A stretch of 64,000 nucleotides of DNA. Origin: a virus. This document shows, piece by piece, positions 41,104 to 51,145 of this stretch (the stretch's first letter is position 1; every line of letters starts with the position of its first letter). The notes under the pieces were generated by a model. It was not told where the DNA came from, made no database searches, and saw only the letters and a list, made by a program, of their open reading frames with translations. The stretch spans positions 1 to 64,000 of IMG/VR virus record IMGVR_UViG_3300047476_001386, one strand, 5' to 3'. The translations under genes and the position numbers were made by a program.

Positions 41104-43363
41104 AGTAGCAATTATAGAAAGTAAGAAGTCTCGAACTGATTATAGTAAATACTTTGATTTTCCTTTTGATAAGTATGCCCTTGCTTCTGATCCTACTCTT
41201 AAGAAGATTCTTAAGAAGGATGTGGATATTGAAATTAATCTAGATAATTATGAGTGGATTCTTCTAATCGGTAGCGAGCCCCTAAAGTACTTCACTAGTG
41301 TTACTTCGGTGACCGAGTACTCGGGTAAGGTTGTTGATGGTAAGTTTATCCCCCTAATTAATCCAGCAATGCTGGCATTTAAGCCTGAGTCAAAGACCCT
41401 TTGGGAAGACTCGGTAGCATCTGCCACCGCCATGGTGACCGGCGCCAAACAGTCATTTGTTTTGGATAGCTCATATTACGTGGGTATCACCGATACTCAG
41501 GAAGCACTCGCGTATATTCAAGCTGCTATAGACGATTCAGGGGAGGCAGTCGCCTTAGACTCCGAAACTTCGGCACTTTATCCTAGAAATGGTTATCCTC
41601 TAGGTATTAGTCTTTGTTATAAAGAAGACTTTGGTGCTTACATTAGTACAGAGTGCTTTACTGAGGAAGTAGAGCAAAAGCTGCAAGAACTTTTCAAAAA
41701 GAAGATTGTAATCTTCCATAACGCTAAGTTCGATATGTCGTGGTTCACCTACCATTTTAAGTGGGAATTTCCTAGATTTGAAGATACAATGCTTATGCAT
41801 TATCTTATCGACGAAACCCCTGGAACTCACGGTCTAAAGCAACTTGCTCTTAAGTATACTAAGTTTGGAGATTACGAAAAAGAACAACAAGAGTGGATTA
41901 CGGATTTTTGTAGGCGTACTGGTATAAATAAAGAAGACTTCTCATTTGAGTATATTCCTTTTGAGATTATCACTCCATACGCTGCTATTGACTCGGTAGT
42001 GACTTATCTACTATACTTTAAGTTTAAGCCAGTTATTACTAAGAACCCCAAGTTCCTCAAAGTTTATACTCAAATCCTTATTCCTGGGTGCCGGTTCCTT
42101 ACTCAAATGGAAAACAATGGAGTTCCATTTGATAACGATAGGCTAGTAAAGGCCCAAGACCTTATGCAGCAAGAGATTGATCTTGCTATACAAGAGCTGT
42201 ACAAGCATGAGATCGTAAAAGAATTTGAGCAGTATCAAGGCAAGCAATTTAATCCAAATAGTGTCAATCAACTTAGAGTGCTACTGTTTGACTTTCTAAA
42301 GCTACGTCCCAGTAAGAAAACCAAAAAGGGAGAAAACTCCACTGATGCGGAAGTACTTAAGGAACTTAGCGAAGAACATGAAATTCCTGGCCTAATTCTA
42401 GATATTAGACAAAAGTCTAAAATTAAGAATACCTATCTAGACAAGATTATTCCGCAGCTAGATAGGGATAGCAGACTACGGACTAACTTCAATCTGCATG
42501 GTACTACCAGTGGTCGTCTATCTTCCAGTGGTAAACTTAATATGCAGCAGCTGCCACGAGATAATCCTATTGTTAAGGGTTGTATTAAGGCAGCTCCAGG
42601 GCACAAGATTGTGTCCATGGACTTGAAAACTGCCGAAGTTTATATCGCGGCAGTTCTTTCAGGGGATCAAGGCCTTATGGACGTTTTCCGTAACAAGGAA
42701 GACTTCCACTCTAGTATGGCTAAGAAGGTATTCAAGCTTCCTTGTGAAGTTTCTGAAATTAAAACCCTCTACCCCGAACGTCGTAGTGCGGTAAAGGCTG
42801 TTACCTTTGGTATTCTATATGGTGCCGGTCCCTCAAAGATTAGTGCTGAAGTTACCAAAGATACCGGAAAGTCCTTTACTATTAAGGAAGCCGAAAAAGT
42901 TATCTCTGACTATTTCGGAGCGTTCAGTAAGCTTAAGTCTTGGATCGAAAATAACCAAAACTTTATCGCTAATAATGGTTTTATTTATAGCTATTTTGGC
43001 AGAAAGCGTAGACTTGCTAATGTCTTTTCTGAAGATAAGGCAATCGCAGCTCATACAGTTAGGTCTGGAATTAACTTTCTAGTGCAGTCTGCATCAAGTG
43101 ATGTAAATCTACTTGGAGCTATCGATATGCAAGCCTACATTGTAGCTAACAAGATGAAGTCTAGGATTTTCGCTCTTGTACACGACTCCATTCTTGCAGA
43201 AGTACCTGATGAAGAACTAGAGCTTTATCAGGAGAAGCTGCAGCATTTCATTCAAGTTGATAGAGGCATCAGTATTCCTGGAGTTCCTATCATGTGTGAC
43301 TTTGAAATTGGAGAGGACTACTCTACCGGCAAGTTTGAAAAGACTTACGAAGACCTACTATGA
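41093..43363 (+). CDS. DNA polymerase, family A with 3'-5' exonuclease
   Basis: 756 residues. Exonuclease: AVALDSETSALYP (DxE), IFHNAKFDMSWF and YAAIDSVVTYLL. Polymerase motif A VSMDLKTAEVYIAA, motif B RRSAVKAVTFGILYG, motif C LVHDSILAEVP. Motif B has Phe where T7-type polymerases have a Tyr/Phe dideoxy-selectivity residue. About 160 extra N-terminal residues are unassigned. Main replicative polymerase, as T5 D9. Confidence 0.95.
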   Translation: MVAKVAIIESKKSRTDYSKYFDFPFDKYALASDPTLKKILKKDVDIEINLDNYEWILLIGSEPLKYFTSVTSVTEYSGKVVDGKFIPLINPAMLAFKPESKTLWEDSVASATAMVTGAKQSFVLDSSYYVGITDTQEALAYIQAAIDDSGEAVALDSETSALYPRNGYPLGISLCYKEDFGAYISTECFTEEVEQKLQELFKKKIVIFHNAKFDMSWFTYHFKWEFPRFEDTMLMHYLIDETPGTHGLKQLALKYTKFGDYEKEQQEWITDFCRRTGINKEDFSFEYIPFEIITPYAAIDSVVTYLLYFKFKPVITKNPKFLKVYTQILIPGCRFLTQMENNGVPFDNDRLVKAQDLMQQEIDLAIQELYKHEIVKEFEQYQGKQFNPNSVNQLRVLLFDFLKLRPSKKTKKGENSTDAEVLKELSEEHEIPGLILDIRQKSKIKNTYLDKIIPQLDRDSRLRTNFNLHGTTSGRLSSSGKLNMQQLPRDNPIVKGCIKAAPGHKIVSMDLKTAEVYIAAVLSGDQGLMDVFRNKEDFHSSMAKKVFKLPCEVSEIKTLYPERRSAVKAVTFGILYGAGPSKISAEVTKDTGKSFTIKEAEKVISDYFGAFSKLKSWIENNQNFIANNGFIYSYFGRKRRLANVFSEDKAIAAHTVRSGINFLVQSASSDVNLLGAIDMQAYIVANKMKSRIFALVHDSILAEVPDEELELYQEKLQHFIQVDRGISIPGVPIMCDFEIGEDYSTGKFEKTYEDLL

Positions 43364-43848
43364 TAAGAACGTATAGGGAAATTCCTAGTATCGTGTTCCC
43401 TATATATCGGCTACCATCGGATAATGTAGAGTTATCCGATGGACTGCTATTTTTAGACGGAGAGATACTAGATGATACAAATATGCCCGGAGAAACTTTA
43501 GGACGTCGTAGGTTACAAACTCCTATGAAGGGGCTGTTTCAGCTTCCTAGAGGCTCCTATGAATTACAGTACTTATTCAAGTACAAATTCTACTTAGATT
43601 CTGCGGGCAAAGTATTTATTTATCAAAAGACTAAATCACAGGAACTAAAACACTATAAAATCAAAAGAGTTGAGAAAAAAGATACTAAATCTTTAATCTG
43701 GTTCTTTGATATACCATTTCCAATTGAGGCTACTAGACCTCCAAACGAGAAGTTTCCTTATGCTAGGATTCTGTGTCTTAACGGCCACCCTTGGTTTGTC
43801 TACGATTTTGTCCTAGAGAAGGGCAAAGATACTAAAAGGAAAGTATGA
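43360..43848 (+). CDS. unknown protein in the replication operon (162 aa)
   Basis: MIRTYREIPSIVFPIYRLPS, beta-rich, with KGLFQLPRGSYELQYLFKYK and a basic C-terminus. ATGA overlaps on both sides show tight coupling to polymerase and PhoH. Confidence 0.65.
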   Translation: MIRTYREIPSIVFPIYRLPSDNVELSDGLLFLDGEILDDTNMPGETLGRRRLQTPMKGLFQLPRGSYELQYLFKYKFYLDSAGKVFIYQKTKSQELKHYKIKRVEKKDTKSLIWFFDIPFPIEATRPPNEKFPYARILCLNGHPWFVYDFVLEKGKDTKRKV

Positions 43849-44516
43849 GTAAATCAAGAAAGAGAGGTATCCAACAACAAAACTTTGACCTGGTAGCTGT
43901 TGCTCCTAGAACGGAAAACCAACGAAAAGTTTTTAACGCAAAAGGCCATCTAGTATTACATGGCGTTGCTGGTACTGGAAAGACCTTTCTGAGTCTCTAT
44001 TTAGGCCTTAAACACCTATTTAACGGAGATTATGACAAGATTGTTCTAATAAGAAGCGCTGTACCCACAAGAGATATAGGGTTTCTTCCAGGAAATGACA
44101 GAGATAAAGCAGAGATTTACGAAAGTCCATACAGAGATGTTTGTGAGGAGCTTCTTGAGCGAGGGGATGCCTACCAAATATTAAAAGCACAAAATCAACT
44201 TGAATTTAGGACAACATCCTTTATTCGTGGAACAACTATTAGAAATTCAGTCATTGTTGTTGACGAATGTCAAAACATGACCATGCATGAACTAGACTCT
44301 ATTATTACGAGAGTCGGGGATAACTGTAGAATTATATTTTCAGGAGACTTTAGACAATCAGACCTTAAGTCTAATGGATTAAATCAATTCTTTACTATTC
44401 TAAGGAACATGGGTGAATTTGAATACGTTGACTTCACTGTGGATGACATTGTAAGAAGCGGCCTTGTCAAAAATTACATAAAGGCAAAAACAGAATATGA
44501 AAGCAGTTTTAAGTAA
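43845..44516 (+). CDS. phoH: PhoH-like ATPase
   Basis: 223 residues. HGVAGTGKTFLSLYLGLKHL (Walker A), VIVVDECQNMT (Walker B, DECQN), RIIFSGDFRQSD (sensor). Common in large phages; related to SF1 helicases, role in RNA or phosphate metabolism unclear. Confidence 0.92.
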   Translation: MSKSRKRGIQQQNFDLVAVAPRTENQRKVFNAKGHLVLHGVAGTGKTFLSLYLGLKHLFNGDYDKIVLIRSAVPTRDIGFLPGNDRDKAEIYESPYRDVCEELLERGDAYQILKAQNQLEFRTTSFIRGTTIRNSVIVVDECQNMTMHELDSIITRVGDNCRIIFSGDFRQSDLKSNGLNQFFTILRNMGEFEYVDFTVDDIVRSGLVKNYIKAKTEYESSFK

Positions 44517-45774
44517 TAGAATTTATATGGATGTAACTCCAGAATTTGAGGAGCATCTAGATAAAGAACTGACATATAAAATACCTTCTTATAATGAAGA
44601 AGCACCACCAACTGTAATTAGAAATATGAGTTTAGTTCGTCCAGGCATTGTAACAATACCAATTGGACGAACTGACTTAATTCCTTCTAATTATGAGATT
44701 GTGGATAAAAGAATAAAGAGTCCCTGTGACTTTCCTGACTTCAAATTTTCACTAAGACCTAGCCAACAAGAAGTATATGATGCGTTAAATGATAACGCTA
44801 TTATTAACGCTTGGGTTTCTTGGGGTAAGACTTTTACAGGACTAGCTATTGCTGGAAAGTTAAAGCAAAAAACCCTTATCGTTACACATACGATTCCACT
44901 AAGAAACCAGTGGGCTAGAGAAACTGAAAAAGTTTATGGGTTTTCTCCTTCTGTGATTGGAAGCGGAAGCTTTGATATGAGTAAGCCCATAACTGTTGCT
45001 AATACCCAAACTCTCTACAGAAATATACCCAAAGTCAGTAGAGAGTTTGGGACTATTATTCTTGATGAAATGCACCACGTATCTAGTCCCACTTTTTCTA
45101 AAGTACTAGACAGTAACTATGCTAGGTATAAAATTGGTCTAAGTGGTACACTTCTGAGAAAAGATGGCAAGCACGTAGTCTTTAGGGATTACTTTAGTAA
45201 CAACATCTTTAAACCTCCAAAAGAAAACTATATGGTTCCGGAAATTCATATTGCCGAAACAGGTATTCGGTTTATGGATGGAGCAAATATTCCTTGGGCC
45301 AACCGAGTTAATAACTTAACTCAAACCGAAGAATATAAAGTACTTGTTACCTTACTAGCAAGAAAATATGCTGACCAAGGGCACAAAGTGCTAGTTCTAT
45401 CTGATAGAGTAGAATTTCTAGAAACTATTTCTAAAATGATTGGCGATAAAGCTGTTGCAGTAACCGGAAAGGTTAAGGGAGATAGAGAGAGCATAATCAA
45501 CTCTATTAACTTTGATAAAGATGTTATCTGTGGAACTCAGCAAATTTTCTCTGAGGGAATTTCACAAGATAGCTTAAGTTGCTTAATTCTAGCAACACCT
45601 GTCAATAATGAGTCTCTACTAACTCAGTTGGTTGGACGAGTTGTGCGGGAAAAGAAGGGGAAACAAACCCCCGTAATTGTAGACCTAAAACTAATTGGCA
45701 AAACTGCAACACGGCAATTTAACAGTAGGCTCGGTGTTTATATGAAGGAAGGGTATAAGGTAACTTATCTATGA
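44497..45774 (+). CDS. SF2 helicase, T5 D10/UvsW-like
   Basis: 425 residues. Motif I AWVSWGKTFTGLAI (GKT without the usual G-x-G), motif II IILDEMHHVSS, motif III IGLSGTLL, motif VI TQLVGRVVREK. Branch-migration-type helicase acting in recombination-dependent replication. Starts 20 bases inside phoH. Confidence 0.9.
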   Translation: MKAVLSNRIYMDVTPEFEEHLDKELTYKIPSYNEEAPPTVIRNMSLVRPGIVTIPIGRTDLIPSNYEIVDKRIKSPCDFPDFKFSLRPSQQEVYDALNDNAIINAWVSWGKTFTGLAIAGKLKQKTLIVTHTIPLRNQWARETEKVYGFSPSVIGSGSFDMSKPITVANTQTLYRNIPKVSREFGTIILDEMHHVSSPTFSKVLDSNYARYKIGLSGTLLRKDGKHVVFRDYFSNNIFKPPKENYMVPEIHIAETGIRFMDGANIPWANRVNNLTQTEEYKVLVTLLARKYADQGHKVLVLSDRVEFLETISKMIGDKAVAVTGKVKGDRESIINSINFDKDVICGTQQIFSEGISQDSLSCLILATPVNNESLLTQLVGRVVREKKGKQTPVIVDLKLIGKTATRQFNSRLGVYMKEGYKVTYL

Positions 45775-46172
45775 AGGAACTAAATATTATTAATAATGAA
45801 ACTGTAATGATCGAAGACGGTATTAACACTCTTGTTGAGAAGTGTTTTCGTAACTCTGTAAAGTCTGGATGGTGGACAGATATCAATACCGGAGCACCTC
45901 TAGAGCGTAATCAGGGTGAAATGCTTATGCTAATCGTATCTGAGATTGCAGAAGCTATGGAAGCGTGCCGAAAGAATCTTGTAAGTGACAAGATCGATGG
46001 GTACCTTGGCGTAGAAGAAGAACTTGCTGATGCAGTTATTCGAATCGCTGACTTTTGTGGTGGATTTGACCTTGACCTAGCTGGGGCAATTCTAGATAAG
46101 TTAGAGTATAATGCCACTAGAGAAGATCATAAGATCTCCAACAGACTGCTGGAGGATGGAAAGAAGTGGTAA
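45771..46172 (+). CDS. MazG-like NTP pyrophosphohydrolase
   Basis: 133 residues. IVSEIAEAMEACRKNLVSDK and GVEEELADAVIRIADFCGG give the E-x-x-E...E-x-x-D metal sites. Removes selected (d)NTPs; phage MazGs may tune nucleotide or alarmone pools. Confidence 0.9.
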   Translation: MKELNIINNETVMIEDGINTLVEKCFRNSVKSGWWTDINTGAPLERNQGEMLMLIVSEIAEAMEACRKNLVSDKIDGYLGVEEELADAVIRIADFCGGFDLDLAGAILDKLEYNATREDHKISNRLLEDGKKW

Positions 46173-46918
46173 GACTTATAGCCATTACGCAACCCGTAAA
46201 AGGGCTAGAAGTAGCTACTCCTGAAGACTTAGTTGCCTATATGGCTAGAGTTTCCAACCCGAGTAATAGAGCTAATGTCAAAACAGCAAAGAAGCTCCTA
46301 AAAAGCCTTATTAGGGACGCCCATGTAAGCCCTCTTGAAATGGTAAACGTAGTCATGGAGATTACCACGACTAGGGATATCAGTAGGCAAATAATTAGGC
46401 ATAGAAGCTTTACTTTTCAAGAGTGGAGTCAGCGGTATGCAGTAGTTCCGCCAACACCGCATCTACGTGAAGCTAGAATGCAAGACCCTAAAAATAGGCA
46501 AAATAGTATAGAGACAGATGATAAAAATCTGAAAGAAACTTGGAATATGAAACAAGCTTCTTCTTTCTCTAAAGCTATGGAGCAGTATAATTGGGCTTTA
46601 GATGAGGGAATAGCAAAAGAGCAGGCAAGAGTTGTATTACCCGAGGGTAATACAGAAACTACTTTATTTATGAATGGTACTCTACGTTCCTGGCTTCATT
46701 ACTGCCTACTTAGAATGGGTAATGGGACGCAGAAAGAGCACATGCAAATTGCAAGAGAATGCTGGGACTTAGTCAGGGAACAGTTTCCTGTCATTGCACA
46801 AATAGCTCTAGAAGTAAACGAAACCAATGAGTTTAAGCAAAAGCTTGTTGACTTTATGGAAGAGTTTATGCCGGACACCTTGCATAAAATAAAGCTTGAC
46901 TTTCAACGCTATCTGTGA
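46166..46918 (+). CDS. thyX: Flavin-dependent thymidylate synthase
   Basis: 250 residues. RHRSFTFQEWSQRY fits the ThyX motif RHR-x7-SxRY; HVSPLEMVNVVMEI and LPEGNTETTLFMNGTLRSWLH complete the fold. Makes dTMP without ThyA. Confidence 0.95.
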   Translation: MVRLIAITQPVKGLEVATPEDLVAYMARVSNPSNRANVKTAKKLLKSLIRDAHVSPLEMVNVVMEITTTRDISRQIIRHRSFTFQEWSQRYAVVPPTPHLREARMQDPKNRQNSIETDDKNLKETWNMKQASSFSKAMEQYNWALDEGIAKEQARVVLPEGNTETTLFMNGTLRSWLHYCLLRMGNGTQKEHMQIARECWDLVREQFPVIAQIALEVNETNEFKQKLVDFMEEFMPDTLHKIKLDFQRYL

Positions 46919-46922
46919 TAGA

Positions 46923-47315
46923 ATGACTATTCTGTATGATTGGAACAAGATAAATAGAGCAGCTCAAGGAAAAGTAAGTAATATCATAACTATACTTGAT
47001 ATGATTACTTTTAAGAGAAAACCCCGTAGTAAGATTGACCCTAGGTACAAATTCTACGGTAAAGATTTCTCCGGACTGTCCTACTTACTAAATCCAGAAG
47101 AATTACTAGAGTATAAGAACACTGTAACATCAAAAGAAATAGCCCAGTACCTTGCTCTGGCTAGTTATAGAAGTCACGCAGAATTCGTTATGACAGGAGA
47201 TAGGAGTCTAAGTCTCCTAAAAAATCCTGTTAGATTAGACTTAATAAAACACAACCGCTTGCTACAGATTGACAACAGCATAAAATTTCTGTACGAAGAA
47301 TTAAAGGAGATATAA
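46923..47315 (+). CDS. unknown protein (130 aa)
   Basis: MTILYDWNKINRAAQGKVSN, basic, helical C-terminus ending FLYEELKEI. ATG at 46923 follows the thyX stop; the open frame extends back into thyX. Immediately before the SSB-like gene. Confidence 0.6.
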   Translation: MTILYDWNKINRAAQGKVSNIITILDMITFKRKPRSKIDPRYKFYGKDFSGLSYLLNPEELLEYKNTVTSKEIAQYLALASYRSHAEFVMTGDRSLSLLKNPVRLDLIKHNRLLQIDNSIKFLYEELKEI

Positions 47316-47948
47316 ATGGCTTTAGGTTTCGCAAATCAAAAGGGTTCCGCTCAAAAGAGTTCAGTAGATACCTACAAGTATAAGGACGGAGAAAACTCTG
47401 TTCGTATCGTAGGAGACATTCTAGCCCGTTACGTTTACTGGGTAAAAGGTGAAAACAACAAGGATATTCCTATGGAGTGCCTTGAATTCAACCGCGACAC
47501 TGAGCGCTTTGACAAGGCTGAGCACGACTACGTAAAGGAGTACTTCCCAGACATTAAGTGTGGATGGGCCTACGCAGTTCAGTGTATTGCCGATGGTAAG
47601 CTAACTGTTCTCAATCTTAAGAAGAAGCTTTGGGAGCAAATTATTCTTGCCGCTGAGGACCTTGGCGATCCTACCGATCCTGAAACTGGATGGGATATTG
47701 TCTTTGAAAAGAAGAAGACTGGTCCTCGTCCTATTAACGTAGAATACACCCTGCGAATTCTGCGTTGTAAGCCTCGTGCTCTTAATGAGCAGGAGCTAGC
47801 TCTTATTGCTGACCTAAAGTCTATGGATGAAGTTATTCCTCGTCCTACGGCTGAGGCTCAGAAGGCTCTACTTGAGCGTCTGAGAAATGGTGGTAATAGC
47901 GAAAATATTGATGAAGAAACGATTGAGGACGAATACTCAATCTCGTAA
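47316..47948 (+). CDS. single-stranded DNA-binding protein-like
   Basis: 210 residues. Residues 10-150 form an OB-like beta-rich region (NSVRIVGDILARYVYWV, then WAYAVQCIADGKLTVLNLKK), and the C-terminus is acidic (ENIDEETIEDEYSIS), as in phage SSBs that recruit partners by an acidic tail. AAGGAG ribosome site and a terminator after it suggest high expression. Assigned by layout and context. Confidence 0.75.
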   Translation: MALGFANQKGSAQKSSVDTYKYKDGENSVRIVGDILARYVYWVKGENNKDIPMECLEFNRDTERFDKAEHDYVKEYFPDIKCGWAYAVQCIADGKLTVLNLKKKLWEQIILAAEDLGDPTDPETGWDIVFEKKKTGPRPINVEYTLRILRCKPRALNEQELALIADLKSMDEVIPRPTAEAQKALLERLRNGGNSENIDEETIEDEYSIS

Positions 47949-47957
47949 TATCTATAG

Positions 47958-47984
47958 CGGGGGCCTAACAGCCCCCGTATTTTT
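47958..47984 (+). terminator. intrinsic terminator
   Basis: CGGGGGC / GCCCCCG with a CTAACA loop followed by TATTTTT. Confidence 0.9.
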
Positions 47985-47996
47985 ATCAGGAGTATT

Positions 47997-48932
47997 ATGA
48001 TTTTATTCATAGCTGATATCCATATAAAGCTAGGGCAGAAGAATGTTCCAGTTGAGTGGGCTCGAAATAGGTATTTAAGTTTCTTTAATCAAGTATGGAA
48101 TATCTCATGCTCTAGAATTATTCTAGGTGGAGATATTTTTGATAGACTTCCATCAATGGAAGAACTACAATTATACTTTACTTTCATTAAAGGAATTACA
48201 GTTCCTACATATATTTACAGTGGAAACCATGAATCCACTAAAAAAGGAAAGTCATTCTTTTCTTTTCTAAAAGAAGCTACTACTGCTATAAATCCTCTAG
48301 TTGAGGTAGTAGATGAGGTTCTAGTTACTGAGGAATTCACAATTGTACCATACGAATTTATACACACAGTGGACTGGGCTAGTCTTCCCCAGCAGCCTTT
48401 ATATACTCACGTTCGCGGAGAAATTCCGCCGCACGTAAAGCCAGAAATAGATTTAAGTCTGTTAGATAGATTTCCAATAGTATATGCTGGCGACTTACAC
48501 TCCCATTCTAATACGCAAAGAAATATAATATACCCGGGTAGTCCAATGACTACTTCTTTCCACAGAAAGCACGTAGAAACTGGGTATCTACTAATAGATG
48601 GCACAGAGTGGAATTGGTACAAATTTGAACTGCCACAGTTAATTAGAAAAACTGTTACAAGTGACAAAGACATGGTCCCTACAGATTATGACCATACTAT
48701 CTATGAACTTGAGGGTGATCTGGTAGAACTATCTAATGTTAAGTCAAACGATCTACTAGATAAGAAACTTGTAAAGCGTGCTACAGATACAACTTTAGTT
48801 CTTAGTAAGGATATGACTATGGAACAAGAGTTAATTGAGTATTTTCTCTACGTCATGGAAATTCCCGAGGAAAAAATACCAGAACTAATAGGAGTTTTTA
48901 ATGATAAAGTTAAAAAGACTGACATGGGATAA
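47997..48932 (+). CDS. sbcD: SbcD-like nuclease subunit (T5 D12 type)
   Basis: 311 residues. FIADIHIKLG (DxH), IILGGDIFDRL (GD), YSGNHEST (GNHE), VYAGDLHSHSN (GD-H-H) make the Mre11 phosphoesterase core; a capping region follows. Works with SbcC at ends and hairpins. Overlaps sbcC by 32 bases. Confidence 0.93.
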   Translation: MILFIADIHIKLGQKNVPVEWARNRYLSFFNQVWNISCSRIILGGDIFDRLPSMEELQLYFTFIKGITVPTYIYSGNHESTKKGKSFFSFLKEATTAINPLVEVVDEVLVTEEFTIVPYEFIHTVDWASLPQQPLYTHVRGEIPPHVKPEIDLSLLDRFPIVYAGDLHSHSNTQRNIIYPGSPMTTSFHRKHVETGYLLIDGTEWNWYKFELPQLIRKTVTSDKDMVPTDYDHTIYELEGDLVELSNVKSNDLLDKKLVKRATDTTLVLSKDMTMEQELIEYFLYVMEIPEEKIPELIGVFNDKVKKTDMG

Positions 48933-50703
48933 CTGCTTTAGCTATGGTAAAGATAATTATCTAGACCTAGATGAGCATACTATTACACAGATTATTGGAT
49001 TAAATGGAACGGGTAAATCCTCTATTCCACTAATAATCGAAGAAATTCTCTTTAGTAAAAACTCTAAGGGAATTAAAAAAGCTGATATCGCTAATAGAAA
49101 TACTGGTAGTGACTCTTATAATATAACACTATCTTTTGAAGTAGGAACATCAGATTATGTACTAAAGCTCACTAGAGGTTCTGCTTTAAAAGTGGTTCTT
49201 CTAGAAAATGGTACCGATATTTCTAGCCATACGGCTACTAATACACTAAAAACAGTACTTGATCTACTTGGTATGGATTTCAAGACAATGTCTCAGTTAT
49301 TCTACCAGAATACAAATGCTAGCCTACAGTTTCTAACAGCTACAGATACAAATAGAAAGAAGTTTCTAATTGATCTTCTACATCTAGAAAATTATGTAGA
49401 GCTGTTTGATATTTTCAAGGAAGCAGTAAAAGAAAGTTCGCTACAAGTATCTGGACTAGCTTCTAGGGTATCGACCATTCAAAAATGGTTGGACACAAAT
49501 AAGTTGGAGGCTACGGAAGTACTGCCCCTTATAAATTTAGATATTTCTTCGGATAAAGACGAGATTGAATTAGGTTCATTAACGCAGGAACTTAAAAGTA
49601 TCTCCGAGAAAAATAAAAAAATCTCCATCAATAATGATAATATTGAACGGTTAGCTAAGATTGATTTTTCCCAGTACGCGAAGATACCGGCGAACGAAAT
49701 ACTATCTTATGATAAAGAACAGCAAGAACTTGGAGCTAAGAAGAGCCAAACTCTTAGCCTTAAAAAGTCGATAGAAAAGCTACAAGGTCTAGGAGATCAA
49801 TGTCCCACGTGTGAGCAGGATATTGCTCCAGAATTCAAACAAAGGTTAATTGAAGAAGATCGTGTAAATCTAGCACAGCTAGAGACAGACATTGAGTCCC
49901 TTCAAGAAACAATAGATAAAATTCAACTTAATAATACGCAGTTTAATAAGAAGGTTAAACTTCAACGTGATTATGAAGATGCGCTTAGAGCTGTAGATAA
50001 AAGTCTGCCAACTACGCTACTTGATCGTCAAGAGTTTGAAGTTAAAATTGAGACCCTTAGAAAAACTATTGCCGATACTCAAGCAGAGATTGCTCGTATT
50101 ATTAAAGAGAATGAGCGCAGAACAAAAAGCAACACTAGAATACAAGTTATAGAGGAACAAACAGCTTCCTTTTTAGCTGAATTAAATGAGGCATCTACAA
50201 GTCTTGACCTCGAAAACGATAGACTTGGTAAACTAGAGATTCTAAAGAAAGCCTTTAGTTCTAATGGTCTCATTGCATATAAGATTGAAAACCTAATCAA
50301 GGAACTCGAAGAGCTTACTAATACATACTTAGCAGAACTATCTGACGGTAGATTTACTATCGAGTTTGTAGTTTCTAATGATAAGTTAAATGTAGAAGTT
50401 ACGGATTTTGGTAAGCCTGTGGATATTATAGCTCTTTCAAGTGGAGAACTTGCACGAGTTAACACAGCAACGCTCCTAGCCCTTAGAAAGCTTATGAATA
50501 GCATTTCTAAGTCCAAACTCAACGTATTATTCCTAGACGAGGTGATTAACGTATTAGACGAAACCGGTAAAGAGAAACTAGTAGAAGTGCTATTAAATGA
50601 GGATTTAAATACCTTTATTGTTTCTCATAACTGGACACACCCATTGCTCGAAAAGATTGAGATAATCAAGGACGAGAACGGTGTAAGTCGCATAGAAAGG
50701 TAA
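48901..50703 (+). CDS. sbcC: SbcC-like ATPase subunit (T5 D13 type)
   Basis: 600 residues. Walker A IIGLNGTGKSSIP (about residue 36), coiled coil with zinc-hook CPTCEQDI near residue 300, ABC signature LSSGELARVN (about 508), Walker B VLFLDEVINVL. Short coiled coil, as in other phage versions. Confidence 0.94.
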   Translation: MIKLKRLTWDNCFSYGKDNYLDLDEHTITQIIGLNGTGKSSIPLIIEEILFSKNSKGIKKADIANRNTGSDSYNITLSFEVGTSDYVLKLTRGSALKVVLLENGTDISSHTATNTLKTVLDLLGMDFKTMSQLFYQNTNASLQFLTATDTNRKKFLIDLLHLENYVELFDIFKEAVKESSLQVSGLASRVSTIQKWLDTNKLEATEVLPLINLDISSDKDEIELGSLTQELKSISEKNKKISINNDNIERLAKIDFSQYAKIPANEILSYDKEQQELGAKKSQTLSLKKSIEKLQGLGDQCPTCEQDIAPEFKQRLIEEDRVNLAQLETDIESLQETIDKIQLNNTQFNKKVKLQRDYEDALRAVDKSLPTTLLDRQEFEVKIETLRKTIADTQAEIARIIKENERRTKSNTRIQVIEEQTASFLAELNEASTSLDLENDRLGKLEILKKAFSSNGLIAYKIENLIKELEELTNTYLAELSDGRFTIEFVVSNDKLNVEVTDFGKPVDIIALSSGELARVNTATLLALRKLMNSISKSKLNVLFLDEVINVLDETGKEKLVEVLLNEDLNTFIVSHNWTHPLLEKIEIIKDENGVSRIER

Positions 50704-50704
50704 T

Positions 50705-51145
50705 ATGGTAGACTCACGAGCAAAAGGAGCCCGTGGTGAATATCTAGTAAGAGATTTACTTAGAGATTATACCGGACTACAATTTGAGAGAGTCCCCATG
50801 TCGGGGGCTCTCGAATATCTCAAGGGAGACCTATACATTCCTAACTCTAGTAATGTATTCTGTATAGAAGTGAAGAACTATGCAGACTCTCCCTTGACAG
50901 ACAAGATATTTACACAAGAAAAAACCAACAACTTAGTCAAATGGTGGATAAAGATTAAACACCAGGCTTCTAATTGTAATCAAGAACCTTTGTTATTCTT
51001 CAAATATGATAGGTCCAAAGTATTTGTGGCTACAGTAAGAAAGCCAGAACGAACTGAAAAGTTTCTTTACATTGGCTGGTTATCATGCTATATTATATTA
51101 GCAGAAGAATGGCTAGAAAAAGAAAAAGTGGAATTTATAAAATGA
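50705..51145 (+). CDS. Hjc-like PD-(D/E)xK nuclease (T5 D14 type)
   Basis: 146 residues. KGARGEYLVRDLL (Glu), ERVPMSGALEYLKGDLYI (Asp), FCIEVKNYAD (E-x-K) match the Holliday-junction resolvase-type restriction fold. Position between SbcC and FEN equals T5 D14. Confidence 0.85.
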   Translation: MVDSRAKGARGEYLVRDLLRDYTGLQFERVPMSGALEYLKGDLYIPNSSNVFCIEVKNYADSPLTDKIFTQEKTNNLVKWWIKIKHQASNCNQEPLLFFKYDRSKVFVATVRKPERTEKFLYIGWLSCYIILAEEWLEKEKVEFIK